From: Costertonia aggregata
Lineage (GTDB): Bacteria; Bacteroidota; Bacteroidia; Flavobacteriales; Flavobacteriaceae
Assembly (NCBI RefSeq): GCF_013402795.1
Contig: NZ_CP058595.1
Coordinates: forward strand, 903,501 to 967,500
Direction of reading: 5' to 3'
DNA: 64,000 nt
In this document: positions 33,439 to 42,417 of the stretch, one piece after another
How positions within the stretch are numbered: position 1 is the stretch's first letter
Layout of the letters: every line of letters begins with the position of its first letter
Notes under the pieces: generated by a model
The model's database searches: none
Seen by the model: the letters and a program-made list of their open reading frames with translations, nothing else
Told to the model about the DNA's origin: nothing
Position numbers and translations under genes: made by a program

Positions 33439-36273
33439 ATGGCAGACCAAAAAAGACTTTTTTTACTTGATGCATACGCATTGATATTCCGCGGCTATTA
33501 TGCCCTTATCAAAAATCCAAGAATCAATTCCAAAGGCATGGATACTTCGGCCATCATGGGATTTATGAACTCGCTTTTTGATGTCATAAAACGGGAAAAA
33601 CCGGACCATTTGGCCGTATGTTTTGACAAAGGAGGAAGTGCGGAGCGTACCGAGATGTTTCCCGAATACAAAGCCAATCGTGACGAGACCCCCGATGCCA
33701 TACGTATTGCCATACCCTACATACAAGATATTCTCAAAGCCATGCATATCCCATCTGTGGTTTTGGAAGGTTGGGAAGCCGATGATATCATTGGCACACT
33801 TGCCAAACAGGCCGAAAAAGAGGACTACAAGGTTTTCATGGTAACCCCGGACAAGGACTTTGGGCAGTTGGTCTCCGAGAACATCTTTATGTACCGTCCG
33901 GCCCGTATGGGTAACGGCATCGAAATTTGGGGCATTCCCGAAGTCCAGAAACGCTTTGGCGTGGAACGCCCCGAACAGGTCATAGATTATTTGGGGATGA
34001 TGGGCGATGCCAGTGACAATATTCCCGGATTGCCCGGAGTAGGTGATAAAACGGCCAAAAAATTCATTGAAGAATTTGGCTCTATGGAAGCGTTATTGGC
34101 CAACACCGATAAATTAAAGGGCAAAATGAAGGAAAAGGTCGAGGAAAATGCAGAATTGGGCCTTCTTTCCAAAAAACTGGCGACCATTTGCATTGATTGC
34201 GATGTAAAATTCAATGCCAAGGACTACGAAATGTCTATCCCCGATAATGAAAAAGTTCAGGAAATTTTTGAAGAATTGGAATTTAGAAGGCTCAAAGATC
34301 AATTCTTGAAAATATTTTCCGGCGATGAAGATACGGCGCAAACTCAAGTTACAAGTAGCGAAACCGCTAAAAAAGTCTCTACATCTGCTGGCAGTGGTCA
34401 ATTCTCTTTGTTTGGTGGTGATGGGGCCTCGCCGGCCACGATAAAAGATACAAATAGCAGAAATACGATAAAAGATATTCCCCACGTCTACCAAAGCGTT
34501 GCTCCCGGAATGGCCATGAAGCTCTTTTTACAGAATTTGATGAAACAGACTTCAGTATGTTTTGATACGGAAACAACAGGGTTGAATCCGTTAACGGCCG
34601 AACTGGTCGGAATCGCTTTTTCATGGGAGGCTACAAAAGGATTTTATGTACCGTTCCCGGACGATAAAAATGAAACACAAGAACTTGTAGAACAGCTTAG
34701 ACCATTTTTTGAATCGGAAAGCATCGAAAAAATAGGGCAGAACCTAAAATATGATATCAAAGTACTTCATAAATACAACGTTCAGGTAAAAGGGAAACTC
34801 TTTGATACCATGCTGGCACATTACCTCATCAATCCAGATATGCGCCACAATATGGATGTACTTGCCGAGACCTATCTAAATTATACACCGGTTTCTATTA
34901 CAGAACTCATTGGCAAAAAAGGGAAGAACCAACTTTCTATGCGTGATGTTGCTTTGGAGAAACAAACAGAATATGCCGTAGAGGATGCGGATATTACCTT
35001 TCAGCTGGCACAACATTTTAGACCCGAACTGGCCGAAGCCAAGACTGACGGACTCTTTAATGATATTGAAATCCCACTATTACGGGTGTTGGCCGATATG
35101 GAGTTGGAAGGCATCAATTTAGATAAGGAATTCTTGAATTCACTTTCCAGCGATTTAAACAATGACATCGCCGAACTTGAACAAAAAATATACAAAGCTG
35201 CCGGGCAGGAGTTCAATATTGGCTCACCAAAACAATTGGGCGAAATCCTTTTTGATAAATTAAAACTTGTTGACAAACCCAAAAAGACAAAAACGGGGCA
35301 GTATTCCACCGCAGAAGATGTACTTTCTTATTTGGCCAAAGACCATGAAATTATTCAAAACGTTCTGGACTACCGCGGACTTTCGAAACTAAAGAGCACG
35401 TATGTTGATGCACTGCCGGAACAGGTAGAGCCATCCTCAGGGCGTGTGCATACTGATTACATGCAGACCGTCGCTGCCACAGGCCGTTTGAGCAGCAATA
35501 ACCCTAATTTACAGAATATTCCTATCCGCACCGAACGTGGTCGGCAGGTGCGAAAGGCCTTTGTCCCACGCAACGAAGATTATATTTTGTTGGCTGCGGA
35601 TTATTCACAGATAGAACTCCGTATCATCGCCGCTCTGAGCGAAGAGGACACCATGATACAAGCGTTCAAAAACGGAGAAGATATTCATGCTTCAACCGCA
35701 TCACGGGTTTTTAATGTACCCATTGGACAGGTAACCCGTGAACAGCGAAGCAATGCCAAAACCGTAAATTTTGGCATCATATATGGCGTATCGGCTTTTG
35801 GCTTGAGCAACCAGACCGATCTTTCCCGTGCGGAATCAAAAGAGCTTATCGATACTTATTACAAAACGTACCCTAAGCTTCGTAACTTCATGAGCGAACT
35901 GGTAGACTTTGCCCGTGACAACGGCTATGTACAAACCGTTTTAGGAAGGCGTAGATATCTAAAAGATATCAATGGGAGTAATGCCGTGGTGCGTGGCGCC
36001 GCAGAACGCAATGCCGTAAATGCTCCTATTCAGGGAAGTGCTGCGGACATCATCAAAATTGCGATGATAAACATTCATAAAAAGTTATCCAAAGGCAATT
36101 ACAAATCAAAAATGCTTTTACAAGTGCACGATGAATTGGTTTTTGACATCTACAAACCAGAATTGGAAGAACTGAAAACCTTGATTAAAAATGAAATGGA
36201 AAGTGCCTATACACTTGCAGTGCCTTTGGACGTTGAGTTGGGGTCAGGTGATAATTGGTTGGAAGCGCATTGA
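33439..36273 (+). CDS. polA: DNA polymerase I
   Basis: This 944-residue protein has all three Pol I domains. The 5' nuclease covers about residues 1-290 (LLDAYALIFRGYYAL at the start, DASDNIPGLPGVGDKTAKKF near 190). The 3'-5' exonuclease begins about 355, with an intact FDTETTGLNP (Asp and Glu near 374-376), so proofreading should be active. The polymerase domain carries motif A (DYSQIELRIIAAL near 720), motif B (RSNAKTVNFGIIYG near 771) and motif C (QVHDELVFD near 894). It fills gaps in repair and lagging-strand synthesis. The region about 295-345 is a low-complexity Ser/Thr linker. Confidence 0.98.
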   Translation: MADQKRLFLLDAYALIFRGYYALIKNPRINSKGMDTSAIMGFMNSLFDVIKREKPDHLAVCFDKGGSAERTEMFPEYKANRDETPDAIRIAIPYIQDILKAMHIPSVVLEGWEADDIIGTLAKQAEKEDYKVFMVTPDKDFGQLVSENIFMYRPARMGNGIEIWGIPEVQKRFGVERPEQVIDYLGMMGDASDNIPGLPGVGDKTAKKFIEEFGSMEALLANTDKLKGKMKEKVEENAELGLLSKKLATICIDCDVKFNAKDYEMSIPDNEKVQEIFEELEFRRLKDQFLKIFSGDEDTAQTQVTSSETAKKVSTSAGSGQFSLFGGDGASPATIKDTNSRNTIKDIPHVYQSVAPGMAMKLFLQNLMKQTSVCFDTETTGLNPLTAELVGIAFSWEATKGFYVPFPDDKNETQELVEQLRPFFESESIEKIGQNLKYDIKVLHKYNVQVKGKLFDTMLAHYLINPDMRHNMDVLAETYLNYTPVSITELIGKKGKNQLSMRDVALEKQTEYAVEDADITFQLAQHFRPELAEAKTDGLFNDIEIPLLRVLADMELEGINLDKEFLNSLSSDLNNDIAELEQKIYKAAGQEFNIGSPKQLGEILFDKLKLVDKPKKTKTGQYSTAEDVLSYLAKDHEIIQNVLDYRGLSKLKSTYVDALPEQVEPSSGRVHTDYMQTVAATGRLSSNNPNLQNIPIRTERGRQVRKAFVPRNEDYILLAADYSQIELRIIAALSEEDTMIQAFKNGEDIHASTASRVFNVPIGQVTREQRSNAKTVNFGIIYGVSAFGLSNQTDLSRAESKELIDTYYKTYPKLRNFMSELVDFARDNGYVQTVLGRRRYLKDINGSNAVVRGAAERNAVNAPIQGSAADIIKIAMINIHKKLSKGNYKSKMLLQVHDELVFDIYKPELEELKTLIKNEMESAYTLAVPLDVELGSGDNWLEAH

Positions 36274-36400
36274 TTTAAAATGTTAACATACGTTAATTAA
36301 ATGGTTTAATATTGTCTTAAAGAAAGTTCACAACAATAAATTGCCAAATAAACGGTATGCCCGTAGTTTTATTACTATAGTTATATATTATATTAAGGTT

Positions 36401-36730
36401 ATGGGAAAATCGTTTTTAATATGCAGCCTATGGTTATTCTCGGTTTGCATATATTCGCAAGCAGACCCGAACACAGAAATAGCAGAACCTAAAAAAATAA
36501 GAGTGTTTCCAAATCCGGCGACTGATGTGGTCAACATTTTGGGGTTGCAAAACAGCGATGATGCCAATATTACGATTTCTGACGTTTACGGTACCGAAGT
36601 TCTAAAACACCAATGGGAAATAAGAAAAAATGCATTAAATATACCTGTAGCTAATTTAAAAAAAGGTATTTACATTATCTCTATACATTCCATTGAACAA
36701 AAAATACAGACGAAGTTTTATAAAAATTGA
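36401..36730 (+). CDS. Short secreted protein with type IX secretion C-terminal sorting domain
   Basis: From the ATG at 36401 the product is 109 residues. It has a signal peptide (MGKSFLICSLWLFSVCIYSQ), then a T9SS type A sorting domain that fills nearly the whole chain: VFPNPATDVVNI near residues 30-41, ISDVYGTEVLK near 56, and the ending LKKGIYIISIHS through KFYKN. A longer frame from 36341 adds 20 basic residues that do not look like a signal peptide, so the internal start is preferred. There is almost no passenger, so it may be a bare sorting module or a small surface protein. A strong hairpin follows. Confidence 0.85.
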   Translation: MGKSFLICSLWLFSVCIYSQADPNTEIAEPKKIRVFPNPATDVVNILGLQNSDDANITISDVYGTEVLKHQWEIRKNALNIPVANLKKGIYIISIHSIEQKIQTKFYKN

Positions 36731-36742
36731 AATTATACAATA

Positions 36743-36779
36743 TTGTAAAGCCCCGATGAATTTCATCGGGGCTTTACAA
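36743..36779. terminator. Bidirectional intrinsic terminator
   Basis: A near-perfect hairpin (TTGTAAAGCCCCGATGAA paired with its complement) lies between the type IX-sorted gene and the convergent lipocalin-like gene. The A/T-rich stem bases give a T-tract in each direction. Confidence 0.75.
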
Positions 36780-36794
36780 TTATTAGGGCCACAT

Positions 36795-37298
36795 TTAATT
36801 TCTTTTGAAAATAGCTTTTGCTCCCTGTAAGTTGTCATCGTTAACCACCTCTGCTGGGATAGTTAATGTATTACCGTCTAACTCAATAGTTACGGTTTCT
36901 TGGGTTTGGTCTTCATTGATAAAAGTCAATTGATCACCTTCCAAATTCCATACGGAACTCTCCGTAACTGAATTGGCGGGGCATTCTATCAAAAGTCCGC
37001 TTCCATCAGGTTTTACATCGCGACCTGTTTCGGTAAAATCTTTAGAAGTAGCGGTAACCGTATCATCATCCTTAAAGCTAAAGGTTAAGATCTCACAATC
37101 TTGGGCAACCAACACCTTGATAACATCGTTGGCTAGTTTTATTTCACCTGATGCGTCGATACCGTTTAAATCCAGTTCAGAAAAACTCCATGTACCTACT
37201 ATGGAGTTTTCGGCCATCTCCATGTCGTTATCGTTGTCAGAAGAGCACGAAAAAGAAAGTACAGCAGTAAAGAATACTACTAATGTAGTGTGTTTCAT
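36795..37298 (-). CDS. Lipocalin-like lipoprotein, paralogue 1
   Basis: This 167-residue protein has a lipoprotein signal (lipobox LSFSCSSD, Cys near residue 18), a short acidic linker and a lipocalin-like domain opening with IVGTWSFSELDLNG (residues 33-46). The C-terminal part alternates short strands (LEGDQLTFIN, VTIELDGNTLTI). It is related along its whole length to the next gene upstream. Both have the same spacing of conserved Cys (AQDCEILTFSF and LIECPAN), probably a disulfide. Function is unknown; such proteins are common in flavobacterial envelopes. Confidence 0.8.
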   Translation of the reverse strand: MKHTTLVVFFTAVLSFSCSSDNDNDMEMAENSIVGTWSFSELDLNGIDASGEIKLANDVIKVLVAQDCEILTFSFKDDDTVTATSKDFTETGRDVKPDGSGLLIECPANSVTESSVWNLEGDQLTFINEDQTQETVTIELDGNTLTIPAEVVNDDNLQGAKAIFKRN

Positions 37299-37464
37299 AA
37301 TGGTATATTTGATTATTTTGGATTATCTATAACGTAAAAAATTTGATTATGGTATACCTTGCCCAAATCTGGACAGACCTTTTTTACCATTACATGTATA
37401 ATAATGGACACATCAAGCTCAAATAACTATTTGTTAGAGCTTACGGTAGGCGTAAATACAGTGC

Positions 37465-37956
37465 TTATTGTTTTGTAAAGACTACGTCTGCTCCCACGAA
37501 ATCATCCGAGCCCACATCTTCACCGGCAATCGTCATAGTATTGCCATCTAAGTTAATCTCTATGGTTTCCTCCATATCTTCTTCATTCACTATGGTAAGC
37601 TGATTGTCGACCAAGGACCAAGTTGAATTAAAAATATTGCTTTCATTGGGACAGTTGACCTCAAAACCATTTACACCCGTAGTGACTTCCAGATTTTCAA
37701 TTTTGTCTCTAGACTCTAGGGTACCGTCTTCACTAAAAGTAAATACCACGATTTCGCAATTATCTGCCAAAAGAGATTCAATGGCCAAGGCGGCAAGCTG
37801 TAATTCTCCCGTATTGGCATCATTGTCCAAGTTAATGTCCGACATGGACCATGTACCCACAATTGGGCTTTCATTTGGCCGGGCCCCATTGTCGTCGGAT
37901 GAACATGAAAAGAAAACTATGGCTACTGAAAAAAGAAATGGAAAACTGTACTTCAT
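37465..37956 (-). CDS. Lipocalin-like lipoprotein, paralogue 2
   Basis: This 163-residue lipoprotein (lipobox VFFSCSSD) is a tandem paralogue of the gene 166 bases downstream. Shared landmarks are IVGTWSMSDINLD, ADNCEIVVFTFSEDGT, VNCPNESN, SLVDNQLTIVNEEDMEETIEI and the final Gly-Ala-Val-Phe stretch. The two probably arose by local duplication. The gap between them (37299-37464) is AT-rich and shows no terminator, so cotranscription is possible. Function is unknown. Confidence 0.8.
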   Translation of the reverse strand: MKYSFPFLFSVAIVFFSCSSDDNGARPNESPIVGTWSMSDINLDNDANTGELQLAALAIESLLADNCEIVVFTFSEDGTLESRDKIENLEVTTGVNGFEVNCPNESNIFNSTWSLVDNQLTIVNEEDMEETIEINLDGNTMTIAGEDVGSDDFVGADVVFTKQ

Positions 37957-38268
37957 ATCATTTTATATTATTGGTTTTTTTCTAAGTAAATACGTAAAAT
38001 ACTCGCTATCGGATGTATAACGAATATTGTTTTATACCTCTATAGATAAAAAGAGCGGGTATCTTACCGTAAGGCTTTGAATCAAAAATAAGCTTATCAA
38101 CATTTCTTCTACACATTTAATTGAAAAAACCAATATTTTATGAGGCTTGTTACAATAGGCAATCTATTTTAGTCTTTTTTAATAAAAAGAACACTGGTAA
38201 AAAAATAGAGCGTTGAAAACATGGTGTTTGCAAACCATAAAAAAAATAAAAATATTCAGTTACCAGCA

Positions 38269-38299
38269 TTTGTAATTCAACTTAATAATTGTACATTTG
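38269..38299 (+). promoter_or_regulatory. Promoter of rplM-rpsI (Bacteroidota sigma type)
   Basis: A -33 box TTTG (38269-38272) and a -7 box TACATTTG (38292-38299) are separated by 19 bases, an excellent fit to the Bacteroidota housekeeping consensus. The rplM start codon lies about 48 bases downstream. The rest of 37957-38268 shows no gene. Confidence 0.75.
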
Positions 38300-38347
38300 C
38301 AGCCCGTTTAACGGAATTGTAGTATAAAATCAGTAAAAACAGCAGTA

Positions 38348-38803
38348 GTGGATACATTAAGTTATAAAACTGTTTCAGCCAATAAATCAACTGCAGATAA
38401 GCAGTGGTTATTGATTGATGCCGAAGGAGAAATATTAGGGCGTTTTGCTTCTAAGGTCGCAAAATTGTTACGAGGTAAGCACAAGCCAAGTTTTACACCT
38501 CATGCAGACTGTGGTGACAACGTTATTGTCATCAATGCTGAAAAAATCCAGATGACCGGTAACAAATGGGACGAAAAAAAATACCTGCGCTACACTGGCT
38601 ATCCAGGGGGACAAAGGACAACTACTGTAAAACAACTTTTGGATAAAGACCCTGCCCGCATTGTAGAAAAGGCAATCAAGGGAATGCTACCCAAAAACAG
38701 GTTGGGTGCGGAACTTTTCAGAAACCTTAAAGTAAATGTCGGTAGCGAACACGGGCAAGAGGCACAAAAGCCTACCGTGTTCAACTTAAAAGATTTTAAA
38801 TAA
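38348..38803 (+). CDS. rplM: 50S ribosomal protein L13
   Basis: This 151-residue protein is L13 over its full length: WLLIDAEGEILGRFASKVAK near residues 20-39, LRGKHKPSFTPHADCGDNV near 42-60, VINAEKIQMTGNKWDEKKY, and MLPKNRLGAELFRNLKV near the end. It starts with GTG at 38348, the only start giving the normal N-terminus. It is followed after 6 bases by rpsI, the conserved rplM-rpsI pair. A clear promoter lies upstream. Confidence 0.98.
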   Translation: MDTLSYKTVSANKSTADKQWLLIDAEGEILGRFASKVAKLLRGKHKPSFTPHADCGDNVIVINAEKIQMTGNKWDEKKYLRYTGYPGGQRTTTVKQLLDKDPARIVEKAIKGMLPKNRLGAELFRNLKVNVGSEHGQEAQKPTVFNLKDFK

Positions 38804-38809
38804 TAGTAT

Positions 38810-39196
38810 ATGGAAGTAATTCACAAAATTGGCCGTAGAAAAACTGCTGTAGCACGTGTGTATCTTTCTAAAGGAAAAGGTAACATTACCGTTAATAAAA
38901 GAGATTTAGCCGATTACTTTACCACGGCAACCTTACAGTACAAGGTAAAGCAACCCTTTACATTGACCGATACTGTTGACGATTACGATGTTAAGGTAAA
39001 TGTTTTTGGTGGCGGTATTACGGGACAGGCCGAAGCTGTACGCTTGGCCCTTTCAAGAGCAATGTGTGAAATAGATGCCGAAAACCGAACTGTTCTCAAA
39101 CCAGAAGGTCTGCTTACAAGAGATCCAAGAATGGTAGAACGCAAGAAATTTGGTCAGAAGAAAGCTCGGAAGAAATTCCAATTCTCCAAACGTTAA
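38810..39196 (+). CDS. rpsI: 30S ribosomal protein S9
   Basis: This 128-residue protein begins VIHKIGRRKTAVARVYLSKG and ends in KKFGQKKARKKFQFSKR, the basic tail of S9 that reaches the P-site tRNA. The centre holds GGGITGQAEAVRLALSRA. Length is normal. It lies 6 bases behind rplM and is followed by an intrinsic terminator. Confidence 0.98.
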   Translation: MEVIHKIGRRKTAVARVYLSKGKGNITVNKRDLADYFTTATLQYKVKQPFTLTDTVDDYDVKVNVFGGGITGQAEAVRLALSRAMCEIDAENRTVLKPEGLLTRDPRMVERKKFGQKKARKKFQFSKR

Positions 39197-39210
39197 TACA
39201 GAATTATCGG

Positions 39211-39235
39211 GTGCTCTTTTCAAGGGCACTTTTGT
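39211..39235 (+). terminator. Terminator of rplM-rpsI
   Basis: The stem GTGCTCTT/AAGGGCAC (8 bp, one G-U pair) is followed by CTTTTGTT. It lies 15 bases after the rpsI stop. This separates the L13-S9 pair from the S2-EF-Ts pair. Confidence 0.65.
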
Positions 39236-39437
39236 TATATATTTAACCAGTTCATTGAAAGCCCTTTTTATGGGCAATTAAAAAAATCCCACTTCCAAAT
39301 AAACTTGGGAATTAGATTCAGGTAAATACCGAAACTAGTTTGGGTAAATTAGTTTAGCATCTAAATGATAAAGGCTTTTCGTTGTACGAAATACCACTTT
39401 ACCATTGCTAATTCAAAAGAACGTAAACTAAATTAAA

Positions 39438-40604
39438 ATGGCTAAAAAAGTCGAAGTAAAACAATTATTGGAAGCAGGTGTGCACTTTGGCCACCTAACA
39501 CGAAAATGGAATCCTAACATGGCGCCCTACATCTACATGGAGCGTAACGGAATCCACGTCATTAACCTTTACAAAACCGTAGCAAAAATGGAAGAGGCCA
39601 ACGAGGCCCTTAAAAAAATTGCTGCATCAGGGCGTAAGATATTATTTGTTGCCACCAAAAAACAGGCTAAGGATATCGTTGCCGAAAAAGTATCTAACGT
39701 AAACATGCCCTACATTACCGAAAGATGGCCAGGCGGTATGTTGACCAACTTCGTCACTATCCGAAAAGCCGTCAAGAAGATGGCATCAATAGATAGGATG
39801 AAAAAGGATGGTACGTTCAATACACTTTCTAAAAAAGAACGTTTACAAGTAGACCGTTTACGTGCTAAATTGGAAAAAAACTTAGGTTCTATCTCTGAAA
39901 TGACTCGTTTGCCGGGTGCTTTATTCATCGTTGATACCATGAGAGAGCATATCGCCGTAAAGGAAGCCTTGAAGTTGAACATTCCGATTTTTGCAATGGT
40001 CGACACGAATTCAGACCCAAGAGATATCGACTATTTGATACCATCCAATGACGATGCATCAAAATCCATTGAAATTATCATGGAGCAAGTGACCCAAGCG
40101 GTAGCCGAAGGTCTAGAAGAGCGTAAATCTGATAAACAAGCCGAAAAAGAAGGTAAAGAAGAGCCTAAGGCGAAAACCGAGACCAAAAAGGAGGAACCAA
40201 AAGAAACCCCAAAACCTACCCCTGCCAAAGTAGATACCAAACCTGCTCCCGTTGTGGAAAAGGTACCGGAAGTAGAAGTTGATGTAGAGGCGACCAAGGA
40301 GGCGGTAGAAAAAGAGAAAAAAGCTCCAAAGAAGGCAGCTAAAAAAACCGATGCCGATGATTTGACCAAAATTGAAGGGGTTGGCCCAAAAGCCGCTGAA
40401 GCTTTAGCCAATGCAGGAATGGCAACCTTTGCCGATATCGCAAAAGGAGACCCAGAAAAAATCAAAGAAGTCTTGACCGAAGCTAGTTCAAGAATGGCTC
40501 ATTTAGATCCAACTTCATGGCCCAAACAAGCACAAATGGCTGCCGATGGTAAATGGGACGAGCTAAAGGAGTGGCAAGAAAGCGTTAAGGGAGGGGTTGA
40601 ATAA
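39438..40604 (+). CDS. rpsB: 30S ribosomal protein S2 with long helix-hairpin-helix C-terminal extension
   Basis: The first 230 residues are an ordinary S2: LEAGVHFGHLTRKWNPNM near residue 12, KILFVATKKQAKDIV near 68, and IPIFAMVDTNSDPRDIDYLI near 180. S2 is usually about 240-260 residues, but this one has 388. After residue 230 comes a low-complexity linker rich in Lys, Glu and Pro (about 230-305), then a helix-hairpin-helix-like domain (DLTKIEGVGPKAAEALANAG near 307) and a short helical tail ending KEWQESVKGGVE. The extension is in frame without a break. HhH modules usually bind nucleic acid, so extra rRNA or mRNA contact is possible. Followed by tsf, the usual order. Confidence 0.96.
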   Translation: MAKKVEVKQLLEAGVHFGHLTRKWNPNMAPYIYMERNGIHVINLYKTVAKMEEANEALKKIAASGRKILFVATKKQAKDIVAEKVSNVNMPYITERWPGGMLTNFVTIRKAVKKMASIDRMKKDGTFNTLSKKERLQVDRLRAKLEKNLGSISEMTRLPGALFIVDTMREHIAVKEALKLNIPIFAMVDTNSDPRDIDYLIPSNDDASKSIEIIMEQVTQAVAEGLEERKSDKQAEKEGKEEPKAKTETKKEEPKETPKPTPAKVDTKPAPVVEKVPEVEVDVEATKEAVEKEKKAPKKAAKKTDADDLTKIEGVGPKAAEALANAGMATFADIAKGDPEKIKEVLTEASSRMAHLDPTSWPKQAQMAADGKWDELKEWQESVKGGVE

Positions 40605-40685
40605 AATTCACCACCTTTAATCAGATTGTAAAATTCAAAATAAAATTTCCTGCTGTTGTGGGAGAAAATTAAAGAAAACATTATT

Positions 40686-41510
40686 ATGGCAAAGATTACA
40701 GCCGCAGAAGTAAATAAATTAAGAAAGACTACCGGTGCCGGTATGATGGATTGTAAAAATGCTTTGGTCGAAGCAGAAGGTGATTTTGATAAAGCAATTG
40801 AAATACTTCGTAAAAAAGGACAAAAAGTTGCAGCCAAAAGAGCGGATAGAGATTCATCCGAAGGTGCTGCGATTGCCAAGGTAAGCTCAGATAACACCAA
40901 CGGTGTTATCATTTCATTGAACTGTGAAACCGATTTCGTCGCCAAGAACGATACTTTCGTAACATTGGCCAATGAATTGGCCGACCTAGCTTTGGGCTTC
41001 GATAGCAAAGAGGCATTTTTGAGTGCTGACTTCAAAGGGATGTCGGTTCAGGATAAATTGACCGAACAGACCGGGGTAATCGGGGAGAAAATCGAAATTG
41101 GTGGATTTGAAAAGCTCACGGCACCATTCGTAGGATCCTATATTCATGCAGGCAACAAGATTGCCGTTCTTACAGGACTTTCTGCTAATGTTGACGGTGC
41201 CGAAACCGCTGCAAAAGATGTAGCAATGCAAGCTGCCGCAATGAACCCTGTAGCATTGAACGAAGACGGAGTTGATCAGTCGGTTATCGATAAGGAAATT
41301 GAAATCGCTAAAGATCAATTACGCCAAGAAGGAAAACCTGAAGCTATGTTGGATAATATAGCCAAAGGTAAATTAAAGCGTTTTTTCAAGGACAACACTC
41401 TTGTAAATCAAGATTTTATTAAAGATAGCAAGCAAAGTGTTGCGCAATATGTAAAATCTGTTGATTCTGATTTAGAGGTTACCGATTTTAAGAGAATCGC
41501 TTTGGGATAG
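40686..41510 (+). CDS. tsf: Elongation factor Ts
   Basis: From the ATG at 40686 the protein has 274 residues and the standard start MAKITAAEVNKLRKTTGAGM, then MDCKNALVEAEGDFDKAIEI and LNCETDFVAKNDTFV. It is the guanine-nucleotide exchange factor for EF-Tu. An in-frame TTG 30 bases upstream would add ten residues absent from the family, so it is rejected. It follows rpsB after 81 bases and is followed by a strong terminator. Confidence 0.98.
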   Translation: MAKITAAEVNKLRKTTGAGMMDCKNALVEAEGDFDKAIEILRKKGQKVAAKRADRDSSEGAAIAKVSSDNTNGVIISLNCETDFVAKNDTFVTLANELADLALGFDSKEAFLSADFKGMSVQDKLTEQTGVIGEKIEIGGFEKLTAPFVGSYIHAGNKIAVLTGLSANVDGAETAAKDVAMQAAAMNPVALNEDGVDQSVIDKEIEIAKDQLRQEGKPEAMLDNIAKGKLKRFFKDNTLVNQDFIKDSKQSVAQYVKSVDSDLEVTDFKRIALG

Positions 41511-41537
41511 GCAAACTATCAAACTAACTCAAATGAC

Positions 41538-41570
41538 AACCGCCAAGTTTGAACTTGGCGGTTTTTTATT
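41538..41570 (+). terminator. Terminator of rpsB-tsf
   Basis: A perfect 12-bp stem (AACCGCCAAGTT/AACTTGGCGGTT) with a 2-base gap is followed by TTTTATT, 28 bases after the tsf stop. Confidence 0.85.
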
Positions 41571-41572
41571 GA

Positions 41573-42332
41573 TCAAAATTCAATACGGTAATTCAAAAAA
41601 GGAATCAATTCCAATTGTAAGCTAGTTTCTACCTGCCCCGTTTGCCCATCAAAGAATATATTGTCGATATTTTCCCTATTAATTTTGAATATCCAACGAA
41701 ATTCCGTGCGATGCCTTAGGTCTGTTCAATCTATAATAAATACGGTGTCCAAACGAAAATAATCATCTAGCTCCAATGTATTTCGCAGCTTTTGGTCAAT
41801 GCGAACCTGGCCCATAGTTTCTATCGGAATTGGTCACTACGGCAAAATGCAATGCCATTCGATCGGGATCGCTCACACTTGCCGGAAAACGTTTCGTCTC
41901 TTCAACACTAAAGGAGCGTGCACTCACAGTTGCCAATTTATGGTTGGGTAAGATATTGTCGGTAGGAGCCCTTAAAATCAACTCTACCCATAGATTCAAG
42001 GCCTCTGTAAGATTTACCGTTATATCAACTTCCTTCTCCGATACAATCAAGATTTCCGAAACGATAAAATCTTCATACCCGATGTACGTCAATTCAAATG
42101 AAGCTCTACCCACTGGGATATTTTCCAATCTAAAAAAACCAAACTCATCTGTTATCGTACCCTTGGGTTCATCCCCGTTCAATGGTAATATATTTGCCCC
42201 CATCAAGGGAGCTCCGGTTTCGCAGTCAACATCTTATCCTTTTACGGTTTGCGTTAAGGTCTGCGAATAAGATAATGATAAGGTAAGTAATAGAACTAAG
42301 GCAAATAAAACACTTTCTTGAGTATTGATCAT
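41573..42332 (-). pseudogene. TonB-dependent receptor reduced to its two ends
   Basis: On the minus strand, a signal peptide begins at 42332 (MINTQESVLFALVL ... SYSQ). It runs into an in-frame TAA (42234-42236), then a CarboxypepD_reg-like domain (GTITDEFGFFRLENIPVG, FELTYIGYEDF) and the start of a plug domain (SDPDRMALHFAVVTNSD). At about 41796-41830 this joins directly to the C-terminal barrel end, seen in alternating frames as LELDDYFRLD, YYRLNRPKASHGISLDIQN and TSLQLELIPFLNYRIEF, ending at 41573. Several hundred residues of barrel are missing. The gene is dead by deletion, frameshifts and a stop. Confidence 0.85.
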
Positions 42333-42417
42333 GTATTTGGTCTTCGGTCAATATCCCAATATTAAGCGTAATTGGCAAACCTATTGTTACAAACACTAAA
42401 AAACCATCCGAACAAAA

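Noticed and set aside
40656-40685. TTG start of tsf ten codons upstream
   Set aside because: The added residues are absent from EF-Ts; the ATG at 40686 gives the normal N-terminus.
41796-42206. Intact 136-residue protein
   Set aside because: Its sequence is the inside of a TonB-dependent receptor N-terminus; the signal peptide upstream is in the same frame behind a stop, and the barrel end follows downstream, so it is part of a pseudogene.
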